A stretch of 64,000 nucleotides of DNA, taken from the NCBI GenBank assembly GCA_964413935.1, contig CAYPTY010000006.1:77162-141161 (forward strand), written 5' to 3'. The DNA comes from CAYPTY01 sp964413935. Its GTDB lineage: Bacteria; Bacteroidota; Rhodothermia; Balneolales; Balneolaceae. Below are positions 8,001 through 16,202 of the stretch, piece after piece. The notes beneath the pieces are model-generated. The model was not told the DNA's origin. It worked only from the letters and a program-made list of their open reading frames with translations, and did no database searches. The translations under genes were made by a program, and so were the position numbers. Every line of letters starts with the position of its first letter. Position 1 is the first letter of the stretch.

Positions 8001-9788
8001 TTATTTGATAGATGCTGCCAGTTCTTCAGCTTCATCAATCATCTTTTCGAAGGATGATAAACCTTTTTTCCAAAAATCAGAATCCCTGATATCCAGTCCC
8101 ATCCGACCTACCAGTTCATGCGGCCACTCCGACCCGCCTGCACTCAGCAGTTCCAGATATTTGTCAGCAAAACCATTCGGCTTGCGTGTATATTCATCAT
8201 AAAGAGCCAGCACCAGCAGTTCCCCGAATGCATAGGCATATACATAACCGGGTGTATGCAGAAAATGCGGAATGTAAGACCACCAGATGCCATACTCCTC
8301 CGTCAGTGTAACCGATTCCCCATAGAGGGCTCTCTGGGTTTGCATCCAGAATTCTGAAAACTGCTCGGTCGTTAATTCACCCTGTGTTCTGCGGGCCGTG
8401 TGCATGGCATCTTCGAAGCGGTTCATGGAAATCTGCCGGAATACGGTAGCGATGGTGTCATCAATTTTACCGATGAGCAGGGCCAGCTTCTCTCTGGGAT
8501 CACTCAGTGTCTTCAGTAGTTTCTGGAACACCAGCATCTCCCCAAATACCGAAGCTGTTTCAGCCGTAGTTAATGGAGTTCCGGATTGCAGCACTCCTTG
8601 CTGACGGGATAGATACTGATGCACTCCGTGACCAAGTTCATGAGCCAGGGTCTGCACATCCCGGATTTTACCATCAAAATTCATGAACACATAAGGGTGA
8701 ACCGATGGTACCGTACTTGCAGAATAGGCCCCTCCCCTTTTTCCAGGCCGGATGGCGGCATCAATCCAGTTTTTCTCAAAAAACTCAGCCGAGATTTCTC
8801 CCATTTTTGGATGAAACTCAGCATAGGATTCATTCACCATATCACGGGCTTCTTCCCAGCTGATGGTAGCCTGGTTCTGTAGAATGGGTGCATAACGATC
8901 ATAATCAAAAAGCTCATCCAGGCCCAGTAAATCTCTTTTCAACTTGTAGTAACGTTGTACCAGCTCATAACGGCCGGTTACCGAATGCACCAGTGTTTCT
9001 ACCGTTTCATCATCGGTTTCATTGGACAGGTTTCGGGAGCTGATCCAGCTGGGATATTTGCGGAGTTTGTCGGTGGTGTTCTTATCTGCCAGCAGCGTAT
9101 TAAACACAAAAGTGAGGGTATGACTCAGATCCCGGAATTTGGAAGTGAGTGAGGCATGTGCGCGTTTACGCAGTTCACGGTCGCTTTCATGGAGTTTGCT
9201 CAGAACCTCCTGTTCGGTTAGCTCCTTTCCTTCCAGCTCAAATTTAGCCCTCCCAAGGCTTTCATCGAAATAACGATTCCAGGCCGAGCGTCCGGTTACG
9301 GATTTAACTGAGAGAATTTGTTCTTCCTTCTCGCTGAGCACATGTTCTTTATACCGGCGGGAAGATTCCAGATAGTGCTTGTATGGTTTCAGCTCATCCG
9401 ATTGAATCAGGTAATTGGCTTTTTCATCATCCATGGCCAGCCATTCCACATCCAGAAACACCAGCTTTTGCTGCATCTCTGAAGATAGCTCATTGGCTTC
9501 CTGTACTAGTTTACCGAATTCAGGATTGGAGGTATCGGTTGACCACTGCAGGTAGGCAAAAGATCCGATTTTACCGGCGGTGTCCTGCAATTCCTCATAG
9601 GCATTCAGCATGTTGCAGAATTCGGAAGCGCTCATTTCTGCAATCTTGCCGCGATATTTTGAGGCAAATGCCTCTGCTTGTTCCAGGATTTCTGTTTTGT
9701 CTTTAGCCAGTTCTTCTGACGTACCGGATGGGTATAAATCGGAAAGATCCCAGTAAATCTCTTCCGCGCCTGTCTTATGTTCGCTCAT
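8001..9788 (-). CDS. pepF: Oligoendopeptidase F (M3 metallopeptidase)
   Basis: A 595-residue cytosolic zinc peptidase that cuts short peptides. The M3 active site HELGH is at residues 383-387 in LAHELGHGVHQ, with the downstream zinc-ligand Glu region ETASVFGEM. Near the C-terminus the substrate-binding HTPGYVYAYAFGE motif typical of PepF is present. Length fits the family. It is the first gene of a three-gene operon; the following gene starts six bases after its stop codon. The 223 bases upstream, shared with the divergent 2-oxoglutarate dehydrogenase gene, must carry both promoters, but I see no convincing elements there. Confidence 0.95.
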   Translation of the reverse strand: MSEHKTGAEEIYWDLSDLYPSGTSEELAKDKTEILEQAEAFASKYRGKIAEMSASEFCNMLNAYEELQDTAGKIGSFAYLQWSTDTSNPEFGKLVQEANELSSEMQQKLVFLDVEWLAMDDEKANYLIQSDELKPYKHYLESSRRYKEHVLSEKEEQILSVKSVTGRSAWNRYFDESLGRAKFELEGKELTEQEVLSKLHESDRELRKRAHASLTSKFRDLSHTLTFVFNTLLADKNTTDKLRKYPSWISSRNLSNETDDETVETLVHSVTGRYELVQRYYKLKRDLLGLDELFDYDRYAPILQNQATISWEEARDMVNESYAEFHPKMGEISAEFFEKNWIDAAIRPGKRGGAYSASTVPSVHPYVFMNFDGKIRDVQTLAHELGHGVHQYLSRQQGVLQSGTPLTTAETASVFGEMLVFQKLLKTLSDPREKLALLIGKIDDTIATVFRQISMNRFEDAMHTARRTQGELTTEQFSEFWMQTQRALYGESVTLTEEYGIWWSYIPHFLHTPGYVYAYAFGELLVLALYDEYTRKPNGFADKYLELLSAGGSEWPHELVGRMGLDIRDSDFWKKGLSSFEKMIDEAEELAASIK

Positions 9789-10011
9789 GAACTATTTTTG
9801 TTGAATAAGGTTCTATTGAATAGATGCACGAATATAGGCATTCATAGCACTGAAATTAAGTACCAATTCGGCTGCGAAAGCACATAACATTATGTTCAGA
9901 ACCTTTTTTTTAATGCTGTATTGCTTAATTTAAGAGCTTATGTATCTGAACGATTTCCGGGCAGAAAATTACACCACCATCACCGTATAAATTCCAAGAG
10001 GTAAACCTCCA

Positions 10012-13000
10012 TTGAGTACATTTGAAGATGTCTTTGGACCCAATTCAGCTTTAGTAGAAGATCTTTTCGAGCAGTATAAAAGCGACCCTGATTCCATTCC
10101 CAAACACTGGCGCAATTATTTCCTCGAACTGGAAGGCAAACCTGTACCGCATGAAGAAGAAGTAACAGCTGAAGCCGATAAATCCGCAGAAGAACCTCAG
10201 GCAAAAGCCAAGCCCAAGTCAGAAACCAATGGTTCAGCCCCCATGAAACTGGTACCCAAGCCCGGATCTGAAGTCAGTATCCCGGAAGAAGGGGTTAGCC
10301 TCGAGAAAATCAAAGGTGTAGCCAGTAAGATTGTGGAGAATATGGATGAGAGCCTGGCCGTGCCAACGGCAACCTCTCTTCGAGTAATGCCGGTGAAAAT
10401 GCTGATTGAAGACCGTACGATCATTAACCGGCATCTGGTACATCGAAATGAACCCAAGGCTTCATTTACCCATATTATTGCCTGGGCAATTATTCGCGCA
10501 CTGGAAGAGTATCCGAATATCAATAATTACTTTGCGGTTAAGGATGGGGATGCCTACAAAGTTATTCCGGATCAGGTGAATCTGGGCGTAGCGGTAGATG
10601 TTCAGAATAAAAACGGTACCCGCAGTCTGGTGGTGCCGAACATCAAAGGCGTGAATAAGATGAACTTTCAGGAGTTTCTTCATGCCTATGCTGATCTGAT
10701 CGAGAAAGCCAGAAATGGTAAGCTTGAAATCAGCGACTTCCAGAATACCACCATCAGCATAACCAATCCCGGCACCATTGGTACGGTATCTTCGGTACCA
10801 AGACTGATGCAGGGACAGGGTGCTATTATCGCAACCGGTGCCATCGATTATCCGGCTGAATATCAGTCCATGTCGCAGGATGTACTTAACGAGCTGGGCA
10901 TCAGTAAAGTGATGACCGTTACCTGTACCTATGACCACCGCATCATTCAGGGCGCGGAATCAGGATCTTTCCTCAAAAAGATTTCCTCCCTGCTGAATGG
11001 AGAAGAAGATTTTTACGACGGGATCTTCGCCGATCTGGAGATCCCCTACTCACCGTTACCATATGGAGAAGACACCTATTCCGGTCCTTTTGGGGGCAAA
11101 CTAAATACTCTGGAACAGGATAAACGGGCAATCGGAGTATGGCGACTGATTTATATGTACCGCATGCGCGGACATGTTCTTGCTGATCTGGATCCGCTGG
11201 GCGCTGAACCCGGACACAATCCGGAGCTGGATCTCGAATATTATGGGCTCACCCTCTGGGATCTGGATCGTGAGTTCTACTGCGGCGGTCTTGGGGGCTT
11301 GGAGAAAGCTACTCTGCGGGTCATCGTAAAACTGCTACGTGATACCTACTGCGGAAACATCGGTGCCGAATACATGCACCTGCTTGACCTTGATGAGAGA
11401 AAATGGCTGATGAAGCGAATGGAATCGTCTGCGAATCAGGCCAGCCTCACCAAAGAGGATAAATTCCAGATTATGCACAAACTGAATCAGGCTATGGCCT
11501 TTGAAGAGTTTCTGCATAAAAAGTACATCGGCCATAAACGATTTTCATTGGAGGGAGCCGATTCCCTCATCCCTATGATTCACTTCATGCTTGAAGAAGC
11601 CGGGGAACACAATGTTGAAAAAATTCTGATGGGAATGGCTCACCGGGGCAGACTGAATATCCTGGTGAATATCATGAACAAACCCTACCACAGAGTATTT
11701 GCTGAATTTGAAGGCAACATCGACACCAGAACCATTCAGGGTTCAGGGGATGTAAAATACCATCTGGGCGCGGAAGGTACTCATGAGACAAAATCAGGAA
11801 ATCAAATTCAGCTGCAGCTGATGCCGAATCCGAGTCATCTGGAGGCTGTAAATCCGGTTGTTGAGGGTGCTTCGCGTGCCCTACAGGATCATTACGAAGG
11901 CGAAGGGGCCGATGAAAAGATCATTCCGGTACTGATGCACGGCGATGCCGCATTTGCCGGTCAGGGTGTGGTGGCGGAAACCCTGAATATGTCTCAGCTG
12001 GATGGCTACAAGACCGGTGGTACCGTTCATATCATCATCAACAATCAAATTGGTTTTACCACTCTGCCTGAAGATGGGCGCTCTACTGAGTACGCTTCTG
12101 ATCTGGCCAAAATGATACTAGCTCCCATCTTCCATGTAAACGGTGATAGTCCCGAAGCTGCTGTGCATGCCATACAGATGGCCATGGAGTACCGGCAGCG
12201 CTTCAAGAAGGATGTCATCATCGACCTGATCTGTTACCGAAAGCATGGACACAATGAGGGTGATGAACCGGCCTTCACTCAACCCGGCCTGTATAAGGAA
12301 ATAAAAGTGCACAAATCGGTCCGTGATACCTATGCTGAATGGCTGGTGAAGAAAGGTGAATTCACCATTGAAGAAATACAGAAGATTTTTGAAGAGTTTG
12401 AACAGCTGCTGCAGGATGCATTTGAGGATGCCAAAAATGCACCGAATACGGATGTAACCGAAGACCTCTTCAATCGAAAGGAAACCAAACAGGCCGATCG
12501 TAAACCCATTCCGGATACCGGAATACCGGTAGAAAAAGTGAAAGAGATTGCCACCAAAATTAACACCGTGCCTAGAGATTTTGATGCCAATCCAAAACTG
12601 CTCAGACAGCTCGCCCAGCGAAATGAAATTGTGCAGAATAACGAAAAGAAAATAGACTGGGGCTTTGCGGAAGCCATCGCCCTTGGCACCCTGCTGGAAG
12701 GCGGAACCACCGTTCGACTTACCGGACAGGATGTGGAACGCGGCACCTTCTCTCATCGGCATGCCATTCTTCATGGTACCGATACCGACTTGGGACAACA
12801 GTTTATCCCTTTAAACGCGCTTTCCGAAAATCAGGCCAGATTCTATCCCTACAACTCACTGTTGAGTGAGTTTGCTGCCCTTGGTTTCGAGTTCGGCTAC
12901 AGTTCAGCCATGCTGGATTCACTGGTAATCTGGGAAGCTCAGTTTGGAGATTTTGTAAACGGAGCCCAGATCATTATTGACCAGTTTATTTCCTCTTCAG

Positions 13001-13677
13001 AAGTCAAATGGGGACAACGTTCAGCGGTGGTTATGAACCTACCGCACGGTTATGAGGGTCAGGGACCCGAGCACTCTTCGGGTCGACTGGAGCGATTCCT
13101 TCAGCTCTGTGCCGAGGATAACATGCAAGTCATGAATCTGACCACCCCGGCTCAATACTTCCATGCCCTGCGTAAACAGGTGCTTCAGTCTCAGAAAAAG
13201 CCTATGGTGATCATGACTCCTAAAAGCCTGTTACGTCACCCCATGGCAACTTCCAACACGCAGGATCTGGCTGAGGGAAGCTTCATGCCATTCATCCCGG
13301 ATGCAAATAATGATGTGGAAAGACTGGTAATTTGCTCAGGCAAGGTATACTATGATCTCATAAAGTATATGGATGAGGAGGGCATTAATGACGTTGCTGT
13401 TGCCCGACTGGAGCAAATTTATCCCTTCCCGGATCAGGAGATAAAAGAATACCTGAAATCGATGGCTAAGCTGAAAGAGCTGGTCTGGTGTCAGGAAGAA
13501 CCAAAGAATATGGGCTCCTGGACCTTTGTGGCTCCAAGATTCATGGAAATTATTCCGGACGGAATCAGCTTAACTTATGCAGGGCGACATGCGAGTGCCT
13601 CTCCTGCTACCGGTCAGAAGAAAATTCACGATGCCGAGCAGGCAAAACTTGTTGAGGAAGCGATTAAAGGTTCCTGA
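10012..13677 (+). CDS. kgd: Fused 2-oxoglutarate dehydrogenase E1 / succinyltransferase E2 catalytic domain
   Basis: A 1221-residue fused TCA-cycle enzyme. Residues 1-35 are the E1o N-terminal segment (FGPNSALVEDLFEQYKSD). A charged Ala/Glu/Pro linker follows. About 100-340 is an E2 acyltransferase catalytic domain ending in TYDHRIIQGAESG, with the catalytic histidine at about 309. From about 370 on is a complete thiamine-diphosphate E1o: AHRGRLNILVN, HGDAAFAGQGVV, YRKHGHNEGDEP and GYEGQGPEHSS. No lipoyl domain is present, so a separate E2 must supply it. This is the actinobacterial Kgd/OdhA architecture rather than separate SucA and SucB. The start is a TTG at 10012, placed because the conserved N-terminus begins there and a purine-rich AAGAGG lies 10 bases upstream. 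No ATG fits. Confidence 0.93.
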   Translation: MSTFEDVFGPNSALVEDLFEQYKSDPDSIPKHWRNYFLELEGKPVPHEEEVTAEADKSAEEPQAKAKPKSETNGSAPMKLVPKPGSEVSIPEEGVSLEKIKGVASKIVENMDESLAVPTATSLRVMPVKMLIEDRTIINRHLVHRNEPKASFTHIIAWAIIRALEEYPNINNYFAVKDGDAYKVIPDQVNLGVAVDVQNKNGTRSLVVPNIKGVNKMNFQEFLHAYADLIEKARNGKLEISDFQNTTISITNPGTIGTVSSVPRLMQGQGAIIATGAIDYPAEYQSMSQDVLNELGISKVMTVTCTYDHRIIQGAESGSFLKKISSLLNGEEDFYDGIFADLEIPYSPLPYGEDTYSGPFGGKLNTLEQDKRAIGVWRLIYMYRMRGHVLADLDPLGAEPGHNPELDLEYYGLTLWDLDREFYCGGLGGLEKATLRVIVKLLRDTYCGNIGAEYMHLLDLDERKWLMKRMESSANQASLTKEDKFQIMHKLNQAMAFEEFLHKKYIGHKRFSLEGADSLIPMIHFMLEEAGEHNVEKILMGMAHRGRLNILVNIMNKPYHRVFAEFEGNIDTRTIQGSGDVKYHLGAEGTHETKSGNQIQLQLMPNPSHLEAVNPVVEGASRALQDHYEGEGADEKIIPVLMHGDAAFAGQGVVAETLNMSQLDGYKTGGTVHIIINNQIGFTTLPEDGRSTEYASDLAKMILAPIFHVNGDSPEAAVHAIQMAMEYRQRFKKDVIIDLICYRKHGHNEGDEPAFTQPGLYKEIKVHKSVRDTYAEWLVKKGEFTIEEIQKIFEEFEQLLQDAFEDAKNAPNTDVTEDLFNRKETKQADRKPIPDTGIPVEKVKEIATKINTVPRDFDANPKLLRQLAQRNEIVQNNEKKIDWGFAEAIALGTLLEGGTTVRLTGQDVERGTFSHRHAILHGTDTDLGQQFIPLNALSENQARFYPYNSLLSEFAALGFEFGYSSAMLDSLVIWEAQFGDFVNGAQIIIDQFISSSEVKWGQRSAVVMNLPHGYEGQGPEHSSGRLERFLQLCAEDNMQVMNLTTPAQYFHALRKQVLQSQKKPMVIMTPKSLLRHPMATSNTQDLAEGSFMPFIPDANNDVERLVICSGKVYYDLIKYMDEEGINDVAVARLEQIYPFPDQEIKEYLKSMAKLKELVWCQEEPKNMGSWTFVAPRFMEIIPDGISLTYAGRHASASPATGQKKIHDAEQAKLVEEAIKGS

Positions 13678-13731
13678 CAGCGTTCTCTGGCCCTGAACAG
13701 GCCAATTTAATCTTATATACTGGAAGTACTT

Positions 13732-14634
13732 ATGCGGCAAAGAATCTCGACCATCAACCAACTGATGTATGGCGTGGTGCGCTTCAAGGGCATCATCCCA
13801 AATATTGCTGTATTCCTGATTCGTTTTTACACCGGATTTACCATTATGAAAGCGGGCATCGATAAACTACCCCTTCCCCAGTGGATGACGGAACAGGTCA
13901 TTCAGATCGGGTTCCCATTTCCGGAGGTATTTGCCTGGGCTGCATCATTCATAGAATTCGCGTTTGGTACCCTGCTTATTTTCGGGTTAATGACCCGTCT
14001 CTCCGGCTTATTGCTGTTCATCACCATGTCATTTGCTGCTTTTGGTTTTCATCAGCTTATCCCCCTGTTTGAAATGCATATTTCACAGCATTTTGTTTTT
14101 CTATTCCTCTACTTCGCCATCATGGGCGGAGGACGGTTCTCCCTGGATCACTGGCTGAATGAAAATGCCCGTCGCGGGAATAAAATGTATTTCATTGCTC
14201 TGCCTTTCCTGCTAACGCTGATTGCAATCGGTTTTTATCGTGAATTCAAAGCTGAGGAAATTCAGGCTGAAATCGAAACGGCCAACGCTCCCGTGATAAA
14301 CAGCATCAATATTCCGGGCAGCTTCAATAACTGGGATCCGGCTGCAGTTATGATGGCAACCAGCGACAGTGTAAACTATTCCTATGAACTCACCTTCGAA
14401 CGAAGCGGACTCGTTCAATTTAAGTTTACAGCCAATCGAAACTGGGACCTGAATCTGGGTGAAGAAGATCAGGGCAGTACCGGATTTCCGGTTAGTGGCA
14501 TTGCAGAGCTGGACCAGGGTGGCAATACCGAAAATATCAAAGCCTACATACCTGCACCCGGTGAGTACCTCATCACATTAAACAGAGAAACCTTCGAATA
14601 CTCCCTCGATTCCCTTTCAACCGGGAAACAATAG
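13732..14634 (+). CDS. DoxX-family membrane protein with C-terminal carbohydrate-binding-like domain
   Basis: 300 residues. The first 170 form a DoxX/DoxD-like membrane domain of about four spans (IRFYTGFTIMKAGIDKL, FIEFAFGTLLIFGLM, FITMSFAAFGF, FVFLFLYFAIMGGG). A fifth hydrophobic segment (YFIALPFLLTLIAIGFY) leads to a C-terminal domain of about 115 residues. It contains INIPGSFNNWDPAA and YSYELTFERSGLVQFKF, the pattern of CBM48/AMPK glycogen-binding or SusE/F-like starch-binding folds. It follows kgd by 54 bases on the same strand, with a small hairpin at 13688-13704 between them. DoxX proteins are linked to quinone or thiol redox chemistry, but this one's role is unknown; the fusion is unusual. 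Confidence 0.75.
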   Translation: MRQRISTINQLMYGVVRFKGIIPNIAVFLIRFYTGFTIMKAGIDKLPLPQWMTEQVIQIGFPFPEVFAWAASFIEFAFGTLLIFGLMTRLSGLLLFITMSFAAFGFHQLIPLFEMHISQHFVFLFLYFAIMGGGRFSLDHWLNENARRGNKMYFIALPFLLTLIAIGFYREFKAEEIQAEIETANAPVINSINIPGSFNNWDPAAVMMATSDSVNYSYELTFERSGLVQFKFTANRNWDLNLGEEDQGSTGFPVSGIAELDQGGNTENIKAYIPAPGEYLITLNRETFEYSLDSLSTGKQ

Positions 14635-14731
14635 ACACCGGTATCGGTCATAAAATACGGTCTTTCTCCATAGTTTCTGTAAGCGCTTTTTTGTACCATA
14701 GCGGAATAATTACAAACTAAAATTTGGGGAT

Positions 14732-15982
14732 ATGAGCCACCGTTTTAAACCGGAAAGCCTGATGATGTCTTACGGCTATAAACCGGAACTTTCAGAAGGA
14801 GCCGTTAAATGTCCAATTTTTCAGACTTCAACCTTTGTTTTCAAAACTGCGGAAGAAGGAAAAGCCTTTTTTGAAGTGGCTTACGGAAAGCGGGAAGCCA
14901 TGCCGCATGAGGAACTGGGACTCATTTACAGCAGGCTGAATAACCCGGACCTGGAAATTCTGGAAGAACGTCTCACCCTCTGGGATCAGGCTGAGAGCTG
15001 CGCGGTTTTTGAAAGTGGGATGTCGGCCATTACCACGGTTTTACTTGAGTTTTTGAAACCCGGTGATTTACTGCTGAGCAGTGGTCCCCTTTATGGTGGT
15101 ACCGATCATTTCATGAATCACTTTTTGCGGGAAATAGGAGTGGAATGCCTGGAGTTCAATTCCCGACACAGTGAAGACGAGATCGTGAAGATGATTGAAG
15201 ACTCCGGTAAAAGTAAAAATCTGGGCATGATTTACATTGAAACACCGGCCAACCCCACCAACGATCTTATCGATATTGAAATGTGCAGCCGAATTGCCAA
15301 ACGCTTCGAAACAGAAGAAAAGCCGGTTCATATTGCGGTTGATAATACGTATATGGGCCCAATCTGGCAGCATCCGCTAAAACATGGAGCGGATATTGTA
15401 CTCTATTCGGCTACCAAATACATCGGCGGACACAGCGACGTTATCGCTGGTGCAGCTCTCGGCTCACAGGAAATTGTTGGACGAATTAAAACCCTAAGAA
15501 CCTTTCTTGGAAATATGGCTGGTCCATGGACGGGCTGGCTGTTGATGCGCTCTCTGGAAACACTCAAGGTCAGAATGGAAAAACAGCAGCAAAACGCCCA
15601 TCTGGTTGCTGAATTTCTATCGAATCACCCGAAAGTCAAAAGCGTGAATTATCTTGGACTGATCGAAAAAGGAACCCGCGACTGGGAAATCTACAAGAAG
15701 CAATATGCTGGTCCGGGTGCTATGCTTTCCTTCGAAGTGGTAGGCGGTGAACATGAGGCCTTTACTTTCCTGAATAACCTGAAGTTAATTAAGCTGGCTG
15801 TGAGCCTTGGAAGTACTGAATCACTGGCTGAGCATCCTAAAACCATGACCCACGCCGGTGTGGAAGAAGAGCACCTCGATCCCATGGGCATCACCGATGC
15901 CCTGGTACGAATTTCCATCGGGGTTGAACATCCGGACGATATCATATACGATATTAAACAATCACTGGAGAAGATTAGCTGA
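14732..15982 (+). CDS. PLP-dependent Cys/Met metabolism enzyme (cystathionine gamma-synthase / methionine gamma-lyase family)
   Basis: A 416-residue fold-type I PLP enzyme. The Schiff-base lysine is K229 in YSATKYIGGHSDVIAG. Other family landmarks are IYSRLNNPDLEILEERL, AVFESGMSAI, the phosphate-binding YGGT, and the C-terminal VRISIGVEHPDDII. Members catalyse gamma-replacement or gamma-elimination on homoserine esters, cystathionine or methionine; the exact reaction cannot be set from sequence alone. An insertion near the N-terminus (EVAYGKREAMPHEELG) marks a Bacteroidota-type subgroup. It starts about 100 bases after the DoxX gene; I saw no S-adenosylmethionine riboswitch in that gap. Cytosolic. 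Confidence 0.88.
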   Translation: MSHRFKPESLMMSYGYKPELSEGAVKCPIFQTSTFVFKTAEEGKAFFEVAYGKREAMPHEELGLIYSRLNNPDLEILEERLTLWDQAESCAVFESGMSAITTVLLEFLKPGDLLLSSGPLYGGTDHFMNHFLREIGVECLEFNSRHSEDEIVKMIEDSGKSKNLGMIYIETPANPTNDLIDIEMCSRIAKRFETEEKPVHIAVDNTYMGPIWQHPLKHGADIVLYSATKYIGGHSDVIAGAALGSQEIVGRIKTLRTFLGNMAGPWTGWLLMRSLETLKVRMEKQQQNAHLVAEFLSNHPKVKSVNYLGLIEKGTRDWEIYKKQYAGPGAMLSFEVVGGEHEAFTFLNNLKLIKLAVSLGSTESLAEHPKTMTHAGVEEEHLDPMGITDALVRISIGVEHPDDIIYDIKQSLEKIS

Positions 15983-16202
15983 GACTGCCTCAATTTTTAA
16001 ACTATTGATTTAGCTATTCTTGTGCATTCGTTCTTTGGTGCAGCAGGTCAATTGTTATCAAATTATAACGTGCCGTAAAGGAAGGGTTAAATTATTTTAT
16101 CCAGTGTAAACAAGAGGTAACCGCGAGTTAAAATTGGGTTAACAGCTCATTCGTAGTGTAGGGTTCTTTCCTTATCAAACCCTAACTAATCCTCTGGATA
16201 AA

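Noticed and set aside
12118..12798. Open frame of 226 codons opposite the 2-oxoglutarate dehydrogenase gene
   Set aside because: Antisense shadow of a strongly conserved enzyme; no recognisable motif, no promoter or ribosome site.
13688..13704. Small hairpin TGGCC/GGCCA after the 2-oxoglutarate dehydrogenase gene as a terminator
   Set aside because: Only a 5-bp stem and no T-run follows, so it is too weak to call.
14635..14731. S-adenosylmethionine riboswitch before the PLP-dependent enzyme
   Set aside because: The 97-base gap lacks the paired stems and conserved core expected of SAM riboswitches, and no terminator or sequestering hairpin is visible.
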